Positions 57,844 through 64,000 of a stretch of 64,000 bases of DNA are shown here, in pieces. Position numbers and translations under genes: made by a program. Position 1 is the stretch's first letter; every line of letters begins with the position of its first letter. The notes under the pieces were generated by a model, which saw only the letters and a list, made by a program, of their open reading frames with translations, made no database searches and had not been told where the DNA came from. Source of the DNA: Streptococcus oralis (lineage in GTDB: Bacteria; Bacillota; Bacilli; Lactobacillales; Streptococcaceae); the NCBI RefSeq assembly GCF_019929345.1, contig NZ_JAHZPJ010000001.1, positions 248,001-312,000 of the forward strand, in the 5' to 3' direction.

Positions 57844-59292
57844 ATGAAGAAAAAAATCCTAGCATGTTTGCTTATTTTATTTCCCATTTTCTCACTAGGA
57901 ATAGCAAAAGCTGACACTGTTAAATCAAAGTATATTATTGCAAGTGATTCATCTTTTGCACCTTTTGTATTTCAAAATTCAAACAACGAGTACACTGGTA
58001 TTGACATGGACTTGATTAAAGCTATTGCCAAAGATCAAGGTTTCGAAATTGAGATTACTAACCCAGGGTTTGATGCAGCGATCAGTGCTGTTCAGGCCGG
58101 ACAAGCAGACGGTATCATCGCTGGTATGTCTGTTACGGACGCTCGTAAAGCCACATTTGATTTCTCTGATTCCTACTACACTGCTAATACGATTCTCGGT
58201 GTAAAAGAATCCAGTACCATTGCTTCTTATGAAGATCTCAAGGATAAGACAGTTGGTGTAAAAAACGGAACTGCTTCTCAAACGTTCCTTACTGAAAATC
58301 AAAGCAAATACGGCTACAAGATTAAAACTTTTTCAGATGGCTCATCTATGTATGACAGCCTCAACACTGGAGCTATCGATGCCGTGATGGATGATGAGCC
58401 CGTTCTCAAATATTCTATCAGCCAAGGGCAAAAATTGAAAACGCCAATCGCTGGAACCCCAATCGGTGAAACAGCCTTTGCCGTTAAGAAAGGCAGCAAT
58501 CCAGAATTGATCCAGATGTTCAATAAGGGGCTTGCGAACCTCAAAGCTAACGGAGAATTCCAAAAGATTCTTGACAAGTATCTAGCTAGCGGAGCAGCAA
58601 CTACTTCTACAAGTACAGTTGACGAAACGACCATCTGGGGCTTGCTTCAAAACAACTACAAACAACTCCTTAGTGGACTTGGAATCACACTTGCTTTAGC
58701 CCTCATTTCATTTGCGATTGCCATTGTCATCGGTATTATCTTCGGTATGTTTAGCGTTAGCCCATACAAATCTCTTCGTCTGATCTCTGAGATTTTCGTT
58801 GACGTTATTCGTGGTATTCCGTTGATGATTCTTGCAGCCTTCATCTTCTGGGGAATTCCAAACTTCATCGAGTCCATTACAGGCCAACAAAGTCCGATTA
58901 ACGACTTTGTAGCTGGTACCATAGCCCTCTCACTTAATGCAGCTGCTTATATCGCTGAAATTGTTCGTGGTGGGATTCAAGCTGTTCCAGTTGGGCAAAT
59001 GGAAGCCAGCCGCAGTCTTGGTATTTCTTATGGAAAAACCATGCGTAAGATTATCTTGCCACAAGCGACTAAATTGATGTTGCCAAACTTCGTCAACCAA
59101 TTCGTTATCGCTCTTAAAGATACAACCATCGTATCTGCTATCGGTCTGGTTGAACTCTTCCAAACTGGTAAGATTATCATCGCCCGTAACTACCAAAGTT
59201 TCAAGATGTATGCAATCCTTGCTATCTTCTATCTTGTGATTATCACGCTTTTGACTAGACTAGCGAAACGCTTAGAAAAGAGGATTCGTTAA
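57844..59292 (+). CDS. Amino-acid ABC transporter, substrate-binding and permease domains fused
   Basis: 482 residues. Signal peptide about 1-24; periplasmic-binding-protein type 3 domain about 30-255 ([31 protein letters not shown]), then a HisM/GlnP-type permease domain about 265-482 with the EAA loop [20 protein letters not shown] and [12 protein letters not shown]. The binding domain is tethered to the membrane channel instead of being a lipoprotein, a known GlnP-like arrangement in streptococci and lactococci. Probably imports glutamine or another polar amino acid. Shares one base with the ATPase gene (TAATG). Confidence 0.92.
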   Translation: MKKKILACLLILFPIFSLGIAKADTVKSKYIIASDSSFAPFVFQNSNNEYTGIDMDLIKAIAKDQGFEIEITNPGFDAAISAVQAGQADGIIAGMSVTDARKATFDFSDSYYTANTILGVKESSTIASYEDLKDKTVGVKNGTASQTFLTENQSKYGYKIKTFSDGSSMYDSLNTGAIDAVMDDEPVLKYSISQGQKLKTPIAGTPIGETAFAVKKGSNPELIQMFNKGLANLKANGEFQKILDKYLASGAATTSTSTVDETTIWGLLQNNYKQLLSGLGITLALALISFAIAIVIGIIFGMFSVSPYKSLRLISEIFVDVIRGIPLMILAAFIFWGIPNFIESITGQQSPINDFVAGTIALSLNAAAYIAEIVRGGIQAVPVGQMEASRSLGISYGKTMRKIILPQATKLMLPNFVNQFVIALKDTTIVSAIGLVELFQTGKIIIARNYQSFKMYAILAIFYLVIITLLTRLAKRLEKRIR

Positions 59293-60032
59293 TGGCAAAA
59301 CTAAAAATTGATGTAAATGATTTGCATAAGTATTATGGAAAAAACGAAGTTTTAAAAGGTATTACTACTAAGTTCTATGAAGGAGATGTTGTCTGTATCA
59401 TCGGTCCTTCCGGTTCTGGTAAATCCACATTTCTCCGTAGCCTTAACCTTCTCGAGGAGGTAACGAGTGGCCACATCACTGTGAATGGTTATGATTTGAC
59501 TGAAAAATCAACCAATGTCGACCATGTTCGCGAAAACGTTGGAATGGTCTTCCAACACTTCAACCTCTTCCCACACATGTCCGTCCTAGAAAATATCACT
59601 TTTGCACCTATTGAACACAAACGAATGACCAAAGAAGAAGCTGAAAAATTGGGGATGGAGTTGCTGGAGAAAGTCGGTCTTGCTGACAAGGCTAATGCTA
59701 ACCCAGATAGCCTTTCAGGTGGTCAGAAACAGCGTGTAGCTATTGCTCGTGGACTTGCCATGAATCCTGATATCATGCTCTTTGATGAGCCAACTTCCGC
59801 TCTTGACCCTGAAATGGTTGGAGATGTACTGAATGTTATGAAGGAATTGGCGGAACAAGGCATGACCATGATTATCGTAACCCACGAGATGGGATTTGCT
59901 CGTCAGGTAGCCAACCGTGTTATCTTTACGGCTGATGGTGAATTCCTGGAAGATGGAACACCTGATCAAATCTTTGATAATCCACAACACCCTCGTCTAA
60001 AAGAATTCTTGGAAAAGGTCTTAAATGTATAA
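59292..60032 (+). CDS. glnQ: Amino-acid ABC transporter ATP-binding protein
   Basis: 246 residues, polar amino-acid (GlnQ/HisP) class. Walker [11 protein letters not shown] (about 37-46), Q-loop [16 protein letters not shown], signature [15 protein letters not shown], Walker [16 protein letters not shown]. Pairs with the fused binding-protein/permease gene, overlapping it by one base. The symbol is by class; the substrate could differ. Confidence 0.92.
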   Translation: MAKLKIDVNDLHKYYGKNEVLKGITTKFYEGDVVCIIGPSGSGKSTFLRSLNLLEEVTSGHITVNGYDLTEKSTNVDHVRENVGMVFQHFNLFPHMSVLENITFAPIEHKRMTKEEAEKLGMELLEKVGLADKANANPDSLSGGQKQRVAIARGLAMNPDIMLFDEPTSALDPEMVGDVLNVMKELAEQGMTMIIVTHEMGFARQVANRVIFTADGEFLEDGTPDQIFDNPQHPRLKEFLEKVLNV

Positions 60033-60035
60033 AAC

Positions 60036-60065
60036 AAAACTGTAAGGTTCTCCTTACAGTTTTTT
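60036..60065 (+). terminator. Terminator of the amino-acid transporter operon
   Basis: AAAACTGTAAGG-TTCT-CCTTACAGTTTT, a 12-bp perfect stem followed by TT, 3 bases past the stop. Confidence 0.92.
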
Positions 60066-60083
60066 AATTACGTATTGGATTTT

Positions 60084-60155
60084 TTGATTTTTTTGAAAAT
60101 TATGATAAAATAAAAACTATGATAATGAGGAAATCTCATCCCTAGTCCAACTAGG
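60084..60155 (+). promoter_or_regulatory. zwf promoter and hairpin-containing leader
   Basis: TTGATT (60084-60089) and TAAAAT (60106-60111) with a 16-base spacer. The leader then holds two small hairpins: ATGAGG-AAA-TCTCAT (60125-60139 with a G-T pair) and CCTAGT-CCA-ACTAGG (60141-60155, followed by AAAAAA). No known riboswitch is matched. Confidence 0.4.
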
Positions 60156-60181
60156 AAAAAATATAGAAATTAGGTAGCTAG

Positions 60182-61669
60182 ATGTCATCAAAGGTTATTG
60201 TTACAATTTTCGGTGCGAGTGGAGATTTAGCTAAACGCAAACTCTACCCTTCCCTTTTCAGACTCTATAAATCAGGCAATCTCTCTGAGAATTTTGCAGT
60301 TATCGGAACAGCTCGTAGACCTTGGAGTAAGGAATATTTTGAATCTGTAGTTGTCGAGTCCATCCTTGATTTGGCAGATAGTACCGAGCAAGCCCAAGAA
60401 TTTGCTAGCCACTTCTACTATCAAAGCCATGATGTAAATGATACGGAACACTACATTGCTCTACGTCAATTACAAGCTGAACTTAACGAAAAATACCAAG
60501 CTGAACACAACAAGCTCTTCTTCTTGTCTATGGCACCTCAGTTCTTTGGAACTATTGCAAAGCACCTCAAATCTGAAAACATTGTAGATGGCAAAGGTTT
60601 TGAGCGCTTGATCGTCGAGAAACCATTTGGTACAGACTACGAAACAGCTAGCAAACTCAATGAAGAGCTCCTTGCGGCCTTTGATGAGGAGCAAATCTAC
60701 CGTATCGACCATTACCTAGGTAAAGAGATGATTCAGAGTATCTTTGCTGTTCGTTTTGCCAACATGATCTTTGAGAATGTTTGGAATCGCGAACACATCG
60801 ATAATGTTCAGATTACCTTTGCAGAACGCTTGGGTGTCGAAGAACGCGGTGGCTACTATGATCAATCTGGTGCCCTTCGTGATATGGTGCAAAACCATAC
60901 ACTCCAACTCCTCTCTCTTCTAGCCATGGACAAACCAGCTAGCTTTACAAAGGATGAGATTCGTGCTGAAAAGATAAAGGTCTTTAAAAACCTCTATCAT
61001 CCAACTGAGGAAGAATTGAAAGAACAGTTTATCCGTGGTCAGTATCGCTCTGGTAAAATCGATGGCATGAAATACATTTCCTATCGTAGCGAGCCAAACG
61101 TTAACCCTGAATCTACAACAGAAACCTTTGCCTCTGGTGCTTTCTTTGTAGACAGCGATCGCTTCCGTGGTGTTCCTTTCTTCTTCCGTACAGGGAAACG
61201 CCTGACAGAAAAAGGCACTCACGTCAATATCGTCTTTAAGCAAATGGACTCTATCTTTGGTGAGCCTTTGGCACCAAATATCTTGACCATCTACATCCAG
61301 CCAACAGAGGGATTCTCTCTCAGCCTCAATGGGAAACAAGTCGGTGAAGAATTTAACCTGGCACCAAGCTCTCTGGATTACCGTACTGACGCTACTGCTA
61401 CTGGAGCCTCACCAGATCCATACGAGAAATTAATCTACGATGTCTTGAACAACAACTCAACCAATTTTAGCCACTGGGATGAGGTAAGTGCTTCTTGGAA
61501 ATTGATTGACCGTATCGAAGAGCTCTGGGCTGAAAACGGTGCTCCACTCTACGATTATAAAGCTGGAAGCATGGGACCACAAGCTAGCTTTGACTTACTT
61601 GAGAAGTATGGAGCCAAATGGACCTGGCAACCAGATATCGCCTATCGTGAAGATGGCCGTTTAGAATAG
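60182..61669 (+). CDS. zwf: Glucose-6-phosphate 1-dehydrogenase
   Basis: 495 residues. NADP-dependent first step of the oxidative pentose phosphate pathway. N-terminal FGASGDLAKRKLYPSLFRLY (nucleotide-binding), the active-site RIDHYLGKE (about 174-182), and the C-terminal domain with FRTGKRLTEKGTH. Neighbours are the amino-acid transporter and, convergently, ftsY. Confidence 0.97.
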   Translation: MSSKVIVTIFGASGDLAKRKLYPSLFRLYKSGNLSENFAVIGTARRPWSKEYFESVVVESILDLADSTEQAQEFASHFYYQSHDVNDTEHYIALRQLQAELNEKYQAEHNKLFFLSMAPQFFGTIAKHLKSENIVDGKGFERLIVEKPFGTDYETASKLNEELLAAFDEEQIYRIDHYLGKEMIQSIFAVRFANMIFENVWNREHIDNVQITFAERLGVEERGGYYDQSGALRDMVQNHTLQLLSLLAMDKPASFTKDEIRAEKIKVFKNLYHPTEEELKEQFIRGQYRSGKIDGMKYISYRSEPNVNPESTTETFASGAFFVDSDRFRGVPFFFRTGKRLTEKGTHVNIVFKQMDSIFGEPLAPNILTIYIQPTEGFSLSLNGKQVGEEFNLAPSSLDYRTDATATGASPDPYEKLIYDVLNNNSTNFSHWDEVSASWKLIDRIEELWAENGAPLYDYKAGSMGPQASFDLLEKYGAKWTWQPDIAYREDGRLE

Positions 61670-61672
61670 CAA

Positions 61673-61705
61673 AAATATCCTGCAAGTCAATTTTGCAGGA
61701 TATTT
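61673..61705. terminator. Bidirectional terminator between zwf and ftsY
   Basis: AAATATCCTGCAA-GTCAATT-TTGCAGGATATTT, 13-bp perfect stem with A-run before and T-rich sequence after, between convergent genes. Confidence 0.88.
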
Positions 61706-61713
61706 ATTTTGTA

Positions 61714-62997
61714 TTAAATCAAGCCTTCTAAGAGACCTTTCATAAAGTTTTCTGAGTTAAATTCCCCGATATCATCAATTTTTTCACCGAAACCAATCAA
61801 TTTTACAGGGATATTGAGTTCTTCACGAATTGCCAGAACGACACCACCACGGGCAGTTCCGTCAATTTTTGTCAAAACAATTCCAGTCAATGGTGTTATC
61901 TTAGAAAATTCCTTAGCTTGTACCAGGGCATTCTGTCCAGTTGAGGCATCGAGTGCCAGGAAGGTTTCATGAGGTGCTTCAGGAACGACACGCTTGATAA
62001 TACGGCCAATCTTTTCCAACTCGGCCATAAGATTGTCCTTGTTTTGCAGACGACCTGCTGTATCAATCATAAGGATATCAATTCCTTCTGCTACAGCACG
62101 TTCCATCCCATCAAAGACCACACTTGCGGGATCAGCCTTTTCAGGCCCCGTCACCACAGGAACATCAACACGACGGCCCCATTCAGCTAGCTGGGCAACA
62201 GCTCCAGCACGGAAGGTATCTGCCGCAACCAACATGACTTTCTTGCCAGCTTGTTTGTAGCGATGAGCTAGTTTCCCGATAGAAGTTGTCTTCCCAACAC
62301 CATTAACACCAACAAAGAGCATGACTGTCAAACCATCTTGGAAATGGATTTGTTCATCATAGTTGCCATCCTTTTCGTAGAGCTCAACCAATTTCTCGAT
62401 AATGACACGACGGAGTGCGTCTGGTTTCTTAGCGTTTTCGAGTTTAGCTTCATAGCGTAGTTCTTCTGTTAAGTTTGAAGCGACCTGCACACCGACATCA
62501 CTCATGATGAGCAGTTCTTCCAATTCCTCGAAGAACTCTTCATCGACTGAACGGAAGTTGGCAAAGAAGGCATTCAAGCGAGCTCCGAATCCTGTACGAG
62601 TTTTCTTGAGACTGCGGTCATATTTTTCCTGAACGTTTTCTTCAACCTGAGGAAGTTCTTCTATGACTTCAGACGCTAGTTCCTCTTCAGTTTCTTGGCT
62701 TTCTTCTTCTAAAACTTCTTCAGTCTCTTGGCTTTGCTCTAGCTCATCAGATTCTAGCTCAAGCTCTTCCTGAGCAGTTCCCTCGACTGCTTCTGGTTCA
62801 ATAACTTCTTCTGTTGAGATCTGAGGAAGTTCTTCTTGAGCTGGTGTTTCTTCCACTTTGTCCGTCGCTGTTTCTTCGACTGCCGCTTGACTTTCTTCAA
62901 CCTCTTCTGACAAATCAAGATTTTCCAGTGCTTCTTTTACAACATCTTCGATTTTCGGCTCTTCTTTTTTTCCGAATAGACGGTCAAATAATCCCAT
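61714..62997 (-). CDS. ftsY: Signal recognition particle receptor FtsY
   Basis: 427 residues. Docks SRP-bound ribosomes at the membrane. Long acidic Glu-rich N-terminal A domain (about 12-130), then the NG domain: GTPase G1 GVNGVGKTTSIGKLA (about 230-245), DTFRAGAVAQLAEWG, DTAGRLQNKDNLMAEL and TKIDGTARGG. Three bases after the Cof-type gene. Confidence 0.96.
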   Translation of the reverse strand: MGLFDRLFGKKEEPKIEDVVKEALENLDLSEEVEESQAAVEETATDKVEETPAQEELPQISTEEVIEPEAVEGTAQEELELESDELEQSQETEEVLEEESQETEEELASEVIEELPQVEENVQEKYDRSLKKTRTGFGARLNAFFANFRSVDEEFFEELEELLIMSDVGVQVASNLTEELRYEAKLENAKKPDALRRVIIEKLVELYEKDGNYDEQIHFQDGLTVMLFVGVNGVGKTTSIGKLAHRYKQAGKKVMLVAADTFRAGAVAQLAEWGRRVDVPVVTGPEKADPASVVFDGMERAVAEGIDILMIDTAGRLQNKDNLMAELEKIGRIIKRVVPEAPHETFLALDASTGQNALVQAKEFSKITPLTGIVLTKIDGTARGGVVLAIREELNIPVKLIGFGEKIDDIGEFNSENFMKGLLEGLI

Positions 62998-63000
62998 ATT

Positions 63001-63819
63001 CTAATTCTCCTTTAGCACGTATTCTTCGATAGCCCAGGCAACGGCTTCCTCGTCGTTGGTCATTGGGGTAATAACATTGGCAACTGCCTTAACTGCTGGA
63101 ACTGCATTTTGCATGGCAACTCCCAGACCTGCCCACTCAATCATGGAAAGGTCATTGGCCTCGTCCCCACAAGCCATCACTTGACTTTGATCGATTCCCA
63201 AGTGTTTAATTAATTTCGCTAAACCTGTTGCCTTGTGGACGTTTTTAGGGGACCATTCCAATAGCATTTCACGCGATTTGAAGATTTCATATTGATCAAA
63301 CAATTCTGGAGAAATCTGTTGAATCGCTGCATCCAAAGGTTCTTGGGCAAAAGCAGTCACACATTTATTATACGTCATCTGACTAGATAGATCCTCAAAA
63401 GCGACAGGTACGAAAGTCAGGGCTGGATTGAACTTAGCATAGATACTTTCTTGGTCAGACTGGATTTGATAGACGGTTCCTTCTGAAATGGCGTCTAACG
63501 GTAGTCCGAGTTTTTCAGTTTCCTCGTACAAGCGTGCCACATCGTCGATTGAAAAGACTGTTTTATCGAGAATCTCTCCCGTGTTTTTCTGCACCAGACC
63601 ACCATTAAAGGTGATCGTGTACTCATCCTCCTGACCGTCAGTCCCTAGCTCATGGAGAAAGAAATCCATAGCCTTTAGAGGACGTCCCGTTGTCAGTACG
63701 ACCTTGATGCCACGGTCACGCGCAGCCTTGAGGACCGCCTTGGTACGATCTGTTAGCTTTTTATCCGTTGTCAGCAAGGTTCCATCTAAATCGAGTGCAA
63801 TCAATTTAATATCTGTCAT
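63001..63819 (-). CDS. Cof-type HAD-IIB phosphatase
   Basis: 272 residues. HAD motif I DLDGTLL with Asp10 and Asp12, TTGRPLKAM, a C2B cap in the middle and motif IV GDEANDLSMIEWAG. Such enzymes dephosphorylate sugar phosphates or flavin/cofactor phosphates; the substrate is unknown. The ATG at 63819 overlaps the stop of the next Cof gene (TAATG). Confidence 0.92.
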   Translation of the reverse strand: MTDIKLIALDLDGTLLTTDKKLTDRTKAVLKAARDRGIKVVLTTGRPLKAMDFFLHELGTDGQEDEYTITFNGGLVQKNTGEILDKTVFSIDDVARLYEETEKLGLPLDAISEGTVYQIQSDQESIYAKFNPALTFVPVAFEDLSSQMTYNKCVTAFAQEPLDAAIQQISPELFDQYEIFKSREMLLEWSPKNVHKATGLAKLIKHLGIDQSQVMACGDEANDLSMIEWAGLGVAMQNAVPAVKAVANVITPMTNDEEAVAWAIEEYVLKEN

Positions 63820-64000
63820 TACAAGCCCTCCATATAAGCCATCACTGACTGGTCCTTATGGTGACCAATCACTGCTTCTGCTAATTCTAAAATCTCTGGT
63901 CGCGCATTTTCAGGAGCGATTGGATGCCCGACGACCTGCATCATATGAAGGTCATTGAGATTATCGCCAAAAGCCATAACCTGATCCATGGTCAGACCAA
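63819..64000 (-). CDS. Cof-type HAD phosphatase, partial (starts beyond window)
   Basis: Only the last 60 or so residues are in the window, including motif IV MAFGDNLNDLHMMQVVG and the end MAYMEGL. It is a second HAD-IIB paralog just upstream of the first; its TAA overlaps the first one's ATG by one base, implying cotranslation. Confidence 0.88.
   Translation of the reverse strand, partial: GLTMDQVMAFGDNLNDLHMMQVVGHPIAPENARPEILELAEAVIGHHKDQSVMAYMEGL

Overview
The window reads as chromosomal DNA of a Mitis-group streptococcus (S. mitis / S. oralis / S. pneumoniae relatives). The grounds are low G+C, pneumococcus-like proteins throughout (MsmK, PnrA, MutX, NiaR, PepX, the 1033-residue DnaE), an LPNTG-anchored nucleotidase, a ComX-type cin-box in front of ssbB, and IS1167-like (ISL3) and IS1239-like (IS30) elements. 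The species call comes from memory of these families, not from a search.

Layout. 1-1934: 3' truncated rel, the (p)ppGpp synthetase/hydrolase. 1935-4140: accessory island. Two IS30-family remnants flank a broken ssbB, a tail fragment of an unknown gene, and a MarR regulator plus rhodanese pair with a strong promoter and a perfect palindromic operator. 4289-6664: cell-wall-anchored CpdB/SntA-like nucleotidase. 6758-7888: msmK, the shared sugar-ABC ATPase. 8005-9432: broken IS1167-like element. 9458-17202: nucleoside uptake and salvage operon (methyltransferase, pdp, deoC, cdd, the lipoprotein pnrA, ATPase, two permeases). 17412-21236: coaA, rpsT, a FlaR-like kinase, metG. 21372-24469: MacB-type efflux system. 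24600-25032: ISL3 remnant. 25062-33750: pyk, pfkA, dnaE, pepX and an argR-family regulator. 33851-33882: short ISL3 remnant. 33993-48138: housekeeping block read leftward (phoH, yozE, grpB-like, cvfB, frr, pyrH, trmFO, rsmI, yabA, holB, tmk, proC, proA, proB, rluD-like, lspA, LysR regulator). 48340-48690: ISL3 remnant. 49230-50284: niaX-niaR niacin uptake and regulation. 50281-57665: mutX, a frameshifted membrane-protein gene, four tandem paralogous membrane-protein genes, two GNAT acetyltransferases, a flavodoxin-fold reductase, uvrB and a membrane protein. 57844-64000: amino-acid ABC transporter, zwf, ftsY and two Cof-type HAD phosphatases (the last cut by the window edge).

How the genes work together. 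The 9.4-17.2 kb operon imports nucleosides (PnrA with the ATPase and permeases) and breaks them down (Cdd, Pdp, DeoC). The surface nucleotidase could supply it with nucleosides. Pyk and PfkA sit together as glycolytic control enzymes, and ProB-ProA-ProC form a complete glutamate-to-proline pathway. YabA, HolB and Tmk form a replication/DNA-precursor cluster, and PyrH-Frr-CvfB a translation/regulation cluster.

Most of the window is ordinary core genome. The unusual parts are the array of four paralogous membrane proteins at 51.2-53.3 kb with its frameshifted neighbour, the MarR/rhodanese module wedged between IS30 remnants in a disrupted ssbB locus, and the ISL3 remnants at what look like boundaries between conserved gene blocks. 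No tRNA, rRNA or CRISPR array was found.
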